Notes: a model not told the origin generated them from the sequence alone. A DNA stretch of 64,000 bases from Iningainema tapete BLCC-T55 (GCF_014698965.1 NZ_JACXAE010000078.1:35313-99312), one strand, 5' to 3'; shown: positions 36,584 to 45,846, numbered from the stretch's first letter. Made by a program: numbers and translations.

Positions 36584-36891
36584 TCTCCAATTCCTTGTCG
36601 TTGATAGGCTTGATCGACTGCTAATCTTGCCAACTTTACACCAGGAACTATATAAGGGTATTTCTTCAAGAATTTTGCTGGAAATTTATCTACAAGCACT
36701 TCACACAATGTCAATGTGAAGAAACCAATCACAGTCTCTGGCTGCTCTGTGTTAACTAAAACAAAAGTACGGGAAATACCTTTTTGGATATGCTGTCTTG
36801 CTGTTTGTTTGAGGAATTGATTTAATGCTTCATTGCCACAATTAAAGCGTTCGCGTTCGTGCTGCTTACCTAACAATTCAATTGCTCTCAC
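36571..36891 (-). CDS. GNAT acetyltransferase toxin (TacT-like), C-terminally truncated
   Basis: 106 residues. The start MRAIELLGKQHERERFNCGNEALNQFLKQTARQ and LARLAVDQAYQRQGIGE (acetyl-CoA-binding motif A) match the toxin of DUF1778-GNAT type II systems, which acetylates aminoacyl-tRNA. Normal length is about 165 residues. After QRQGIGE the frame ends with VYC and a stop in sequence of an insertion-sequence remnant. The last about 60 residues, including motif B, are missing, so the toxin should be inactive. It overlaps the antitoxin gene by 14 bp. Confidence 0.8.
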   Translation of the reverse strand: MRAIELLGKQHERERFNCGNEALNQFLKQTARQHIQKGISRTFVLVNTEQPETVIGFFTLTLCEVLVDKFPAKFLKKYPYIVPGVKLARLAVDQAYQRQGIGEVYC

Positions 36892-37165
36892 TGAAAAATT
36901 CCTTGTGCTTTTTCAAGGCTGCTTTTAAGTTGGCATTCGGCACAGGAGGATTCTCAATCAGGCTAAATACCGTATCAGCTTCACTTTGTGACAAAATAAT
37001 CACTCTTTCATCTTCTATCACTTCTTTTGCTTCTTTCAAAGCCGCCTGAATCATAAACTGATTCAAGGTAGCACCTGATAATTCTGCCGCTCTGTGTAGA
37101 GTTTCTTGAATACTCACAGGAATTCTGGCTGTGATCCTAACTGTATTTTCGTGACTGTTAGACAT
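36878..37165 (-). CDS. DUF1778 (TacA-like) antitoxin
   Basis: 95 residues from the ATG at 37163-37165. The ribbon-helix-helix N-terminus is RITARIPVSIQETLHRAAELSGATLNQFMIQAAL. The toxin-neutralising tail includes ILSQSEADTVFSLIENPPVPNANLKAALKKH, the hallmark C-terminus of DUF1778. It precedes and overlaps the GNAT toxin gene, the standard order. The antitoxin itself is intact while its toxin is truncated. Confidence 0.88.
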   Translation of the reverse strand: MSNSHENTVRITARIPVSIQETLHRAAELSGATLNQFMIQAALKEAKEVIEDERVIILSQSEADTVFSLIENPPVPNANLKAALKKHKEFFSESN

Positions 37166-37440
37166 GGAGAATAAAGCCGAATGTTTTCCTAATTTTAACG
37201 GGAGCAACGCGAAAAAGTGAGATCAAACAGAAATTGGGCGATCGCTTCCACCTAACTAGAAATTTAAAAAGAGCAGAAGCCGCTGTTGATAATGGAGCGG
37301 AAGTTGAAATTATTAGATATGCGGCTTAGAAAGTAAGCTGTTGCTCGTTCAATGTAGAATGGTAGTTGCTTTGATGGCGGCGGGAGCAACTACGAACCTA
37401 TATTTTGCGATCGCTACTCAATGATGAGAATAGTTAAATC

Positions 37441-40400
37441 TCAGCTTGTATGCTTGACTTTTTTTGCTCGAAAAATTCGAGGCCACTTAGGTAGAGAGAG
37501 ATTTTTGCGCAATTGTTCCATGTAAGTGTAGAATACTGGAGTTAGGTAGAGAGTCAATATCTGAGAGAACACCAATCCGCCAACAACAGCAATCCCCAAA
37601 GGACGACGCGCTTCTGAACCTGAACCCGTTCCTAACGCAATTGGTAGTGTACCCATCAGCGCTGCCATTGTCGTCATCATAATTGGACGGAAGCGAATCA
37701 CGCAGGCTTCGTAGATGGCATCGAACGGACGTTTGCCTTCTTTTCGTTGTGCTTCAATCGCAAAGTCTACCATCATAATACCGTTTTTCTTCACAATCCC
37801 CACTAGCAAGATAATGCCGATGAAGGAGTAAAGATTTAAATCAACTTGGAAAATTAACAGAGTTAATAACGCGCCAAAACCAGCCGATGGCAAACCCGAA
37901 AGAATCGTCAGAGGATGAATAAAATCTTCATAAAGTATCCCCAGTATTAAATATATTACCACAATCGACACCAGCAAAAGCATTCCTAAATCGTTGAAGG
38001 ATTGGTTGAAGGCTTGTGCTGAACCCTGGAAGTTAGTGGTAATGGTCGAGGGCAAAGAAGTACGTGCCAGTTGATTGATTTTTTCCGTCGCTTCTCCTAA
38101 TGACATACCTGGTGCCAAGTTAAATGAGATGGTAGCTGAGGGAATTTGACTGACGTGGTTGATGCTTAGAGGACTGACTTTTTGGGTGATGTTGGCGATC
38201 GTATTTAAGGGAACTAGTTTACCATTGCTTGAGCGAACGTAAAGCAGCGATAGGGCATCGGGATCGCGCCGATACTGTGGCTCAAGCTCCAAAATCACGT
38301 AAAATTGATCGTTTGGAGTGTAAATGGTGGAAACTTGGCTAGAACCATAGGCACTGCCCAGTGTACTTTGAATTTGTTGAGCTGTAATGCCCAGAGCTGC
38401 TGCTTTGTTGTGATCGATCTCAACTTGCAACTGGGGAGTACTCATTTGCACGTCGCTGTTGACATCTTGGAGTCCCGGTATGGTTTTAACTTTCTCTTCT
38501 AGTTGAGGAACATATTTATAAAGTTCTTGAGCGTTGAGACTTTGTAAGGTAAATTGATATAAGGAGTTTGTCTGCTGTCCACCGATGGGAATGGCAGGCG
38601 GAGAGCGCAGGAATGCCTGGATGCCCGGTACTCGTAATAACTTAGGTCGCAGCTTTTGGATGATTTGGTCAGAATTGAGACGACGTTGGGAACGTGGCTT
38701 CAGTAGAATTGTAATTCGTCCTGAGTTAACTGCCGCATTGGGACCGCTTGCACCTACAATGGAGTCAACTGCAGCAATGTTGGGGTCTTGGCGAATGATG
38801 TCAACAATCTTCTGCTGGTGACGCAGCATATCATCAAAGGAAATGTCTTGTGCTGCTTTTGTGTTTGCCATGATTTGTCCTGTATCCTCTGTGGGGACAA
38901 ATCCTTTGGAAACCAAGGTGAATAATTGGAACGTGTATACTAAGATGAGGACGGAAACTAAGAGCGTGACGAAACGATATTTAAGCACGGGTTTGAGACT
39001 CCATTCATAAGCCCCCTGTAGCGCATCAAATGCACGCTCCGAGATTCGATATAAACCAGACGTGAATTTTTGTAGAGACGTTCTATGGCGCGTCTCTACA
39101 TGGGATGTACGCAGAAAGCGACTGCACAGCATCGGTGTGAGGCTGAGGGAGACAAACCCAGACACCAAAATGGCAACAGAGATTGTCACGGCAAATTCGT
39201 GAAATAACCTACCAATTAATCCACCCATGAATAGCATGGGGATGAAGACGGCAACCAGCGAGAGTGTCATCGACAAAATGGTGAAGCCGATTTCTCTCGA
39301 ACCTTTCAACGCTGCTTCTAGGGGAGGTTCTCCCATTTCTCGGTGACGGACAATATTTTCCAGCACAACTACCGCATCATCGACAACGAAGCCGACGGAA
39401 AGGGTTAATGCCATCAGCGAGAGGTTGTCTAAGGAGTAACCACAAAGATACATCACGGCAAAAGTACCGATGATGGCTACAGGTAACGCCAAACTCGGAA
39501 TCAACGTCGCTGACAAGTCCCGTAAAAATAAGAAGATTACCAGGACAACCAGACAAATTGTGAGAATTAACGTGAATTTTACATCATCTACAGAAGCTCT
39601 GATGGATTCGGAGCGATCGTACATAATGCCCATCTCTATCGAAGCTGGTACTTGCTGACGCAAGGTAGGCATGAGTTTTTTAATCTCATCAACAATCGCC
39701 ACCGTGTTACCATCCGGTTGGGGCTGCACTGCTAACACAACGCCAGAATTACCGTTGTAGAGGTTCGACACTTTGTCATTCTGCACGCTGTCAATCACGC
39801 GCCCCAAATCTTGGAGTCGCACTGGCGCACCATTTTTATAGGCAACAATCAGTGGTCGGTAAGCAGCAGCGTTATTCAGTTGACCATTAGCTTGAATTAT
39901 ATAGCTTTTGTCTTTGCCGGAAAAACTACCCGTCGGCAAATTCACATTTGCTTGACTAATGGCAGTCTGCACTTGATCCAGCCCGATTCCTCGTCTTGTC
40001 AATTCTCGCGGATCAACCTGGACACGTACAGCATATTGCTTTTGACCATAGACTTGTACTTGGGCAACTCCATCAATCATAGAGATTGGTTGACCAATTG
40101 TCACCTCCGCGTATTCGTCAACTTCAGAGATGGGGAGCGTTTTAGAATATAAATAAAAGTAAAGAATTGGTGCAACCGATGGGTTAACCTTGCGGTACGT
40201 AGGTAGACGGGGCATGTTTGTCGGCAATTGTCCCGCTGCTGCCGAAATTGCTGCTTGTACATCTTTGGCTACATCACTTACCTTGCGGCTAAAGTCGAAT
40301 TGTAAAGAGATGTTAGTGGTGCCGGTTGAACTGGTGGAGTTAAAAGAATTAAGTCCAGCAATGCTGGAAAACTGTCTTTCTAGTGGCGCTGCTACAGAGG

Positions 40401-40581
40401 AAGCCATAGTTTCGGGGGTGGCACCAGGCAGACTTGCTGAGACTGAGATGAATGGGTATTCAACATTAGGCAGCGCACTAATTGGTAATAACAGGTAACT
40501 CATGAACCCGAAGATGACAATACCCACCATCACTAGGGTTGTCATCACGGGACGACGAATGAAGATTTCGGAAAGGTTCAT
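37441..40581 (-). CDS. RND efflux permease (HAE1/AcrB-like)
   Basis: 1046 residues, full length, with 12 transmembrane helices in two blocks of 1+5 and two large periplasmic loops. The proton-relay aspartates are in VGFVVDDAVVVLENIV and the lysine in VGIVKKNGIMMVDFAIE. It uses the proton gradient to export drugs, lipids or other compounds with an adaptor and outer-membrane channel. It is the last gene of a run (adaptor 45782-44370, second RND 44373-41116). A palindromic repeat at 39071-39100 lies inside the coding region in a cytoplasmic loop. No outer-membrane TolC gene is in the window. Confidence 0.95.
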   Translation of the reverse strand: MNLSEIFIRRPVMTTLVMVGIVIFGFMSYLLLPISALPNVEYPFISVSASLPGATPETMASSVAAPLERQFSSIAGLNSFNSTSSTGTTNISLQFDFSRKVSDVAKDVQAAISAAAGQLPTNMPRLPTYRKVNPSVAPILYFYLYSKTLPISEVDEYAEVTIGQPISMIDGVAQVQVYGQKQYAVRVQVDPRELTRRGIGLDQVQTAISQANVNLPTGSFSGKDKSYIIQANGQLNNAAAYRPLIVAYKNGAPVRLQDLGRVIDSVQNDKVSNLYNGNSGVVLAVQPQPDGNTVAIVDEIKKLMPTLRQQVPASIEMGIMYDRSESIRASVDDVKFTLILTICLVVLVIFLFLRDLSATLIPSLALPVAIIGTFAVMYLCGYSLDNLSLMALTLSVGFVVDDAVVVLENIVRHREMGEPPLEAALKGSREIGFTILSMTLSLVAVFIPMLFMGGLIGRLFHEFAVTISVAILVSGFVSLSLTPMLCSRFLRTSHVETRHRTSLQKFTSGLYRISERAFDALQGAYEWSLKPVLKYRFVTLLVSVLILVYTFQLFTLVSKGFVPTEDTGQIMANTKAAQDISFDDMLRHQQKIVDIIRQDPNIAAVDSIVGASGPNAAVNSGRITILLKPRSQRRLNSDQIIQKLRPKLLRVPGIQAFLRSPPAIPIGGQQTNSLYQFTLQSLNAQELYKYVPQLEEKVKTIPGLQDVNSDVQMSTPQLQVEIDHNKAAALGITAQQIQSTLGSAYGSSQVSTIYTPNDQFYVILELEPQYRRDPDALSLLYVRSSNGKLVPLNTIANITQKVSPLSINHVSQIPSATISFNLAPGMSLGEATEKINQLARTSLPSTITTNFQGSAQAFNQSFNDLGMLLLVSIVVIYLILGILYEDFIHPLTILSGLPSAGFGALLTLLIFQVDLNLYSFIGIILLVGIVKKNGIMMVDFAIEAQRKEGKRPFDAIYEACVIRFRPIMMTTMAALMGTLPIALGTGSGSEARRPLGIAVVGGLVFSQILTLYLTPVFYTYMEQLRKNLSLPKWPRIFRAKKVKHTS
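39071..39100. repeat. GTAGAGACG palindromic repeat, copy 5, inside an RND gene
   Basis: TGTAGAGACG and CGTCTCTACA are perfect 10-bp arms with a 10-nt centre. It encodes the VETRHRTSLQ-like insert absent from the sister RND protein (which has NHENRSRLYQ). Confidence 0.85.
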
Positions 40582-40590
40582 AATTTTAAT

Positions 40591-40730
40591 AAGGCAGAGG
40601 GCAGAGGGCAGAGGGCAGAAGGTAAGAAATATAAGGCAGAGGGCAGAGGGCAGAGGGCAGAAGGTAAGAAATATAAGGCAGAGGGCAGAGGGCAGAGGGC
40701 AGAAGGTAAGAAATATAAGGCAGAGGGCAG
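40591..40730. repeat. 42-bp minisatellite upstream of an RND gene
   Basis: Units of 42 bp beginning AAGGCAGAGGGCAGAGGGC and ending AAGGTAAGAAATAT repeat exactly three times plus a 14-bp partial unit (starts 40591, 40633, 40675, 40717). An inverted partial copy is at 41128-41159. Confidence 0.9.
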
Positions 40731-40775
40731 CTATGTATTACTATTGAAGTACTTCAAACTTTTTGTTTCAAACTT

Positions 40776-41126
40776 ATGAGTTATAGAGAGCAGTTTATTT
40801 GGAAAAGAAGTGTTGATTTAGCTGTTAAGTGCTATGAATTAACACAGCAATTTCCTAATTCTGAGCTTTACGGCTTAACCAGTCAAATCAGGCGTTCAGC
40901 CGTTTCGATTGCTTCAAATATTGCGGAAGGATATGGGTGCAAAACTAAATCAGAATACATTCAATTTCTTCACATAGCTTTAGGTTCCTTAAGAGAATTA
41001 GATACACAGCTAATAATTGCTCAACGAGTTCGATTAACAGACAATGAACTATTGATTTCAGTTATCAACGAAGTTGAAGAAATGCAAAGAATCATGGTTG
41101 CAAGTATTAACAAAATCAAAGACTAA
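40776..41126 (+). CDS. Four-helix-bundle protein (23S rRNA IVP type)
   Basis: 116 residues: FIWKRSVDLAVKCYELTQQF, LYGLTSQIRRSAVSIASNIAEGYG, EYIQFLHIALGSLRELDTQL, the well-known motifs of the family named after intervening-sequence proteins of 23S rRNA. It forms a helical bundle, possibly nucleic-acid-binding, but the function is unknown. Oriented opposite to the two RND genes it separates. It is bounded by a minisatellite and its inverted copy, and its end overlaps the end of the second RND gene by 11 bp. This suggests later arrival between the pumps. Confidence 0.9.
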   Translation: MSYREQFIWKRSVDLAVKCYELTQQFPNSELYGLTSQIRRSAVSIASNIAEGYGCKTKSEYIQFLHIALGSLRELDTQLIIAQRVRLTDNELLISVINEVEEMQRIMVASINKIKD

Positions 41127-44100
41127 ACCTTCTGCCCTCTGCCCTCTGCCCTCTGCCTTCTTTGATGAGTTTTCTCCGCCACGCTTCCATGTAGGTGTAA
41201 AAAACTGGTGTAAGATAGAGGGTTAATATTTGCGAAAAGACTAGTCCACCTACGACTGCAATGCCCAGAGGACGGCGGGATTCGGAACCTGCACCAAATC
41301 CGATCGCAATCGGCAATGTTCCCATTAAAGCTGCCATTGTCGTCATCATAATTGGACGGAAGCGTACTAAGCAGGCTTGATAGATGGCTTCAAAGGGACT
41401 TTTCCCTTCGTTGCGTTGTGCTTCTATGGCAAAGTCTACCATCATAATCCCGTTTTTCTTGACAATACCTACTAAAAGCATGATGCCGATGAATGAATAA
41501 ACGTTTAATTCGACATGAAAAATTAGTAGCGTTAACAAAGCACCAAATCCAGCGGAAGGTAATCCAGAAAGAATGGTGAGAGGATGAATAAAATCTTCGT
41601 AGAGGATACCGAGAACAAGATAAATTACTAAAATAGCGATCGCAAGCAAAAGTCCCAAACTTGGCAGTGAAGATTGAAACACCTGACTTGCTCCCTGAAA
41701 GCTGGTGGTAATGTTGCCAGGAATCACTGATTGAACGAGTTTTTCTATGGTTTGAGTGGCATCTCCAAGAGATGTACCTGGTGCAAGGTTGAAGGAAATT
41801 GTTGCCGCATTCATCCTACCAAAGTGATTAACCATCAATGGTCCAACCCCATTGGATAATTGGGCAAATGTGCTGAGGGGTATCTCTTGTCCGTTGGTTG
41901 AGTTTCCGTTACTATTGCTACTGCTGGAGTTGTTGCTGTCAGTGTTTACACTAGTGTTAGAGTTTCCACTACTACTGCCAGTACTATTGCTATTACTATT
42001 GCCACTGGTGGAGTTACTACTACTGCCACTAGTAGAGTTAATATACAGTTGCATTAAGGAATTTGGATCTTGCTGATATTGTGGTTCCAGTTCTAGGATG
42101 ACTTGGTACTCGTTACTTGCAGCGTAGATAGTTGATACTTGATAAGCACCGTAGGCGTTTCTTAGAGTGTTTTCGATCGCCTGTGCAGTAATGCCCAGAG
42201 CTGCGGCTTTATCGCGGTCAATGTTAATCTTAATTTGTGGTACTAACTGTAAGTCGCTGTTGACATCTTGGAGTTGAGGAAGGGTTTTCATCTTGGCTAC
42301 AAGTTGCGGAACATATTCCTCAAGCGGTTGAACATCGGAACTTTGTAGTGCCAACTGATATAATCCTGTACTTTGCTGCGTGCCGATGGGAATTGCTGGC
42401 GGATTCTGTAAGAATACTTGAATGCCTGGAACAGTTGCCAGTTTAGTTCGCAAAGACTGGATAATTTCCTCGGCGGTGGCTTTGCGTTGGGATCGAGGCT
42501 TAAGGCGAATAAGAAGGTTGCCAGAATTGCTTGCTACAGCAGCAGAGCTACCACTTGCACTGGAACCAGGACCTATGTTAGAATTAACGCAATATACATT
42601 CGGGTCTTGCCGGATAAGCGTGGACACCTCTTGCTGGTGACGCACTAATGCATCAAAAGAAGCATCTTGCGCTGCTTGGGTAACTGCTGTGATTTGTCCA
42701 ATGTCTTCGCTGGGGATGAAGCCTTTAGGAACCACTACAAACAAATAAACAGTGACGAATAACAACGCACCAGAGAGAATCATTGTAGTCCGGTGGTACT
42801 TTAAAGCTATTTTGAGGCTCCAATCGTAGATATCGAGGAAGCGATCGAATACGTACTCTGACGCTTGGTAAAGACGGCTGCGGTTTTCGTGATTTGGTGG
42901 ACGGAGAAAGCGACTGCACAGCATTGGGGTGAGGGACAAAGAGACAAACCCAGACACCAAAATTGCTACAGCGATCGTCACTGCAAATTCGTGGAACAGT
43001 CTTCCCAACAATCCATTCATGAACAGCATCGGGATGAACACTGCCACCAGCGATAGCGTCATCGACAAAATCGTGAAGCTGATTTCTTTAGAGCCATTCA
43101 ACGCAGCTTCTAGAGGACGTTCACCCATTTCCATGTGGCGAACGATATTTTCCAGCATGACGATCGCATCATCTACCACAAACCCCACTGAAAGTGTCAA
43201 CGCCATCATTGACAAGTTATCCAGCGAGAAGCCCAATAGATACATCACCGCGAAGGTGGCAATCAGCGATACCGGTAACGCCAAACTGGGAATTACTGTT
43301 GCCGATAGGTTCCTTAAAAATACAAATATTACCAGTATAACCAGACCGATGGTCAGAATCAAGGTAAATCTAACATCATCCACCGACTCTCGAATTGACT
43401 CGGCTGCATCAAAGAAAACGCCGACTTCCACTGATTGTGGAATTTGATCCCGCAATTTTGGCAGCGATTCCTTGATCGTATCTACTACCTGCACCGTATT
43501 CGTACCCGGTTGCCGTTGAATCGTGAGAATAATAGCGCGAGTGTCATTATACCAACTTGCTACTTTGTCGTTTTGAACACCATCAATAACCCGCCCCAAT
43601 TGATTGAGATAGATCGGCGCACCATTGCGGTATGCGACGATGAGCGATCGGTAAGCAGCCGCATCTTGTAGTTGACCGTTTGCCTGTACTGTAAAATTCT
43701 TATTATTGCCCGAAATACTCCCGGTGGGCAAATTTACGTTACCTTGTTGAATTGCGGTTTGCACCTGATCTAGTCCAACCTGCTGACTCGCTAACTTCTG
43801 CGGATCGAGTTGAATGCGAGCAGCATACTTTTGGGAACCGTAAACCTGTACTTGAGCTACACCGTTGACAGTAGACAGCTTTTGTGCTAAGTAAGTTTCA
43901 GCGTATTCGTCTACCTTAGACAGGGGCAAGGTAGGAGAGTACATATATAAGTAAAGAATTGGCTGATCGGCTGGGTTGACTTTGCTGTAAGAGGGAGGAT
44001 TCGGTAAATCTTTGGGAATCAGTCCAGATGCAGCCGATATTGCCGCTTGCACATCCTGAGCCGCATCGTCAATGCTACGGCTCAGGTTAAACTGGAGGGT

Positions 44101-44373
44101 AATTTGGGTGCTGCCCAACGTACTAGTCGAGTTAAGCGAATCTAGTCCAGCAATGCTAGAAAATTGCTTTTCCAAAGGTCGGGCGACAGAAGAAGCCATC
44201 GTTTCAGCGCTAGCTCCCGGTCTTGACGCCGATACCTGAATGGTAGGAAAATCAACGCTAGGTAGATCGCTGATCGGCAGCAAACGATAACTCATGAAAC
44301 CGAAGATGAGGAAAGCCGCCATCACCAAGGTTGTCATGATCGGGCGACGAATAAATAGTTCTGATATGTTCAT
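41116..44373 (-). CDS. RND efflux permease (HAE1/AcrB-like) with Ser/Asn-rich insert
   Basis: 1085 residues. The proton-relay VGFVVDDAIVMLENIV and VGIVKKNGIMMVDFAIE motifs are conserved, as is the N-terminus MNISELFIRRPIMTTLVM. About 50 residues made almost only of Ser, Asn, Gly and Thr (about residues 776-829) interrupt the second periplasmic domain at the hairpin that reads YVRSSNGKLVPL in the sister pump. The C-terminal EGRGQRAEGRRFSL is read from an inverted copy of a minisatellite and is not part of the pump fold. Its ATG overlaps the adaptor stop by 4 bp. Confidence 0.95.
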   Translation of the reverse strand: MNISELFIRRPIMTTLVMAAFLIFGFMSYRLLPISDLPSVDFPTIQVSASRPGASAETMASSVARPLEKQFSSIAGLDSLNSTSTLGSTQITLQFNLSRSIDDAAQDVQAAISAASGLIPKDLPNPPSYSKVNPADQPILYLYMYSPTLPLSKVDEYAETYLAQKLSTVNGVAQVQVYGSQKYAARIQLDPQKLASQQVGLDQVQTAIQQGNVNLPTGSISGNNKNFTVQANGQLQDAAAYRSLIVAYRNGAPIYLNQLGRVIDGVQNDKVASWYNDTRAIILTIQRQPGTNTVQVVDTIKESLPKLRDQIPQSVEVGVFFDAAESIRESVDDVRFTLILTIGLVILVIFVFLRNLSATVIPSLALPVSLIATFAVMYLLGFSLDNLSMMALTLSVGFVVDDAIVMLENIVRHMEMGERPLEAALNGSKEISFTILSMTLSLVAVFIPMLFMNGLLGRLFHEFAVTIAVAILVSGFVSLSLTPMLCSRFLRPPNHENRSRLYQASEYVFDRFLDIYDWSLKIALKYHRTTMILSGALLFVTVYLFVVVPKGFIPSEDIGQITAVTQAAQDASFDALVRHQQEVSTLIRQDPNVYCVNSNIGPGSSASGSSAAVASNSGNLLIRLKPRSQRKATAEEIIQSLRTKLATVPGIQVFLQNPPAIPIGTQQSTGLYQLALQSSDVQPLEEYVPQLVAKMKTLPQLQDVNSDLQLVPQIKINIDRDKAAALGITAQAIENTLRNAYGAYQVSTIYAASNEYQVILELEPQYQQDPNSLMQLYINSTSGSSSNSTSGNSNSNSTGSSSGNSNTSVNTDSNNSSSSNSNGNSTNGQEIPLSTFAQLSNGVGPLMVNHFGRMNAATISFNLAPGTSLGDATQTIEKLVQSVIPGNITTSFQGASQVFQSSLPSLGLLLAIAILVIYLVLGILYEDFIHPLTILSGLPSAGFGALLTLLIFHVELNVYSFIGIMLLVGIVKKNGIMMVDFAIEAQRNEGKSPFEAIYQACLVRFRPIMMTTMAALMGTLPIAIGFGAGSESRRPLGIAVVGGLVFSQILTLYLTPVFYTYMEAWRRKLIKEGRGQRAEGRRFSL
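41128..41159. repeat. Inverted partial copy of the 42-bp minisatellite
   Basis: Exact reverse complement of the first 32 bp of the unit at 40591. It encodes the C-terminal tail of the RND protein. Confidence 0.9.
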
Positions 44374-45782
44374 TTTTTACGTTTCCTTGAACCCATTCCT
44401 TGAGGACATTTCCCAATTGAAGGTCCACATACTTGGTTACCAGTCACGAGATTAGCTTGACCATCGGTGACGACTTGTTGACCTGGTTGCAGTCCACTCT
44501 TGATTACGCTTAGTCCATCTATCGTGCTGCCTACGGTTACGGGAACATTTTCAACTGTTTTATCTGGCTTGACAACAAAGACAAATTGACCATTGGGTCC
44601 ATTTTGAACTGCTTGTGACGGAACGACTCGCGCATTCGGTTCTTGAGTCAACTTGAGCGTTGTGTTAACGTATTGACCGGGCCAAAGTTGCCCGTTAGCG
44701 TTGTTAAACTCGCCCATAAGTTGAATAGTTCCGGTAGTGTTATCGACTTTGTTATTCACAAACGCCAAAACACCCCGGATTGGCTGAGCTTTGTTGTTGG
44801 GAGTCACATCAACAGTCAGCTTGTTATTCTTCATGTACTTTTGAATCTCTGGTAGATTTGCTTCGGGAACAGCAAAGGAAACCTGAATTGGGTTAATTTT
44901 GTAGATTGTTAACAGGGGATTCGTGCTATTAGCTGCAACCACATTGCCTTGATTAACTAGAATATCTCCAGCACGACCGTCGATGGGAGCGTAAATTTTG
45001 GTGTACGAAAGTTGTACTTGGGCATTTTTTAATACCCCTTCGTCTGCACTAACAACCCCTTCTGCATTCTGGATCTGTGCTTGATCCACTTTCAATGATG
45101 CTTGAGCATTGGCGATCGCCTGCCTATCTGCCTGAAGAGTTGCTGCCGTTGCTTGGGCGTTGGTGGAGTATTGCTGAGCTTGATCCTTGCTGACTGCACC
45201 CTCCTTTAACAAATTACCATAACGAATCGCTTGTGCCTGTGCATACTGGGCTTGGGCTTGGTCTTTTGCCAGATTGGCTTGAGCTTGTCCCACCAGCGTT
45301 AGGTCTTTAGCTAACGCCGCTCTATATTGCTGTACCTGCGCCAAGTCTCTTGCCAGAGTCCCCTTGGCTTGTTGAATGGCGGCTTGTTGCGTTTGGTCAT
45401 CCAGCGTGAATAGGAGTTGCCCCTTTTTCACATCCTGACCCTTTTTAAAGTAAACTCCAGTGATTTTTCCGCCAACTTGGGGTGTAACCGATACGGTAGA
45501 CTCCGCTTGAACATTACCGATCGCTTGCAATTGCACCGGGACGGTTTTTTGGGTTACACTTGCCACTTTTACTGGTGTTACCTGTGGTCTTCTTCTCGCT
45601 TCAGATTTGTCGGTTTTGTTCTGGTTGTGACCAAGCGTATTGATACCATAGTAGCCCAGCGCACCGAGCAAAGTTACACCAACTAAGAGTGCGCCAATCC
45701 GCTTGGTGTTCCTCCCTTCCTTGGTGGACTTAAATTCAAACTGATGCTCTGCTGTACTCTCAGTGGGAAAGTTGTCTTGCAT
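44370..45782 (-). CDS. RND efflux periplasmic adaptor (membrane fusion protein)
   Basis: 470 residues. The N-terminal anchor IGALLVGVTLLGALGYYGI is followed by GNVQAESTVSVTPQVGGKITGVYFKKGQDVKKG, the lipoyl/barrel-sandwich hybrid motif. A long coiled coil of alternating QAQAN/KDQAQ heptads (about 130-250) then leads to SYTKIYAPIDGRAGDILVNQGNVV. The C-terminal beta-barrel follows, with the end region GLQPGQQVVTDGQANLV. It bridges the inner-membrane RND pump and the outer-membrane channel. First gene of the operon with a 4-bp ATGA overlap to the pump. Divergent from a two-component system. Confidence 0.93.
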   Translation of the reverse strand: MQDNFPTESTAEHQFEFKSTKEGRNTKRIGALLVGVTLLGALGYYGINTLGHNQNKTDKSEARRRPQVTPVKVASVTQKTVPVQLQAIGNVQAESTVSVTPQVGGKITGVYFKKGQDVKKGQLLFTLDDQTQQAAIQQAKGTLARDLAQVQQYRAALAKDLTLVGQAQANLAKDQAQAQYAQAQAIRYGNLLKEGAVSKDQAQQYSTNAQATAATLQADRQAIANAQASLKVDQAQIQNAEGVVSADEGVLKNAQVQLSYTKIYAPIDGRAGDILVNQGNVVAANSTNPLLTIYKINPIQVSFAVPEANLPEIQKYMKNNKLTVDVTPNNKAQPIRGVLAFVNNKVDNTTGTIQLMGEFNNANGQLWPGQYVNTTLKLTQEPNARVVPSQAVQNGPNGQFVFVVKPDKTVENVPVTVGSTIDGLSVIKSGLQPGQQVVTDGQANLVTGNQVCGPSIGKCPQGMGSRKRKK

Positions 45783-45846
45783 TCCTAGACTCCAATAGGT
45801 TAGGTTTAAGTTGATGGCGAAATCGACCCATTCGCGTTCACGTTAT

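Noticed and set aside
36441..36719. 92-codon plus-strand frame across the IS remnant and GNAT gene
   Set aside because: Different frame from the transposase-like peptide and antisense to the GNAT toxin. Composition is not protein-like.
40591..40730. Minisatellite considered as a CRISPR array
   Set aside because: The 42-bp units are contiguous and identical with no unique spacers, so it is a plain tandem repeat.
40502..40747. 81-codon plus-strand frame through the minisatellite
   Set aside because: It reads the 42-bp repeats as RQRAEGRGQKVRNI units and overlaps the RND start on the other strand. The period of three codon multiples explains the open frame.
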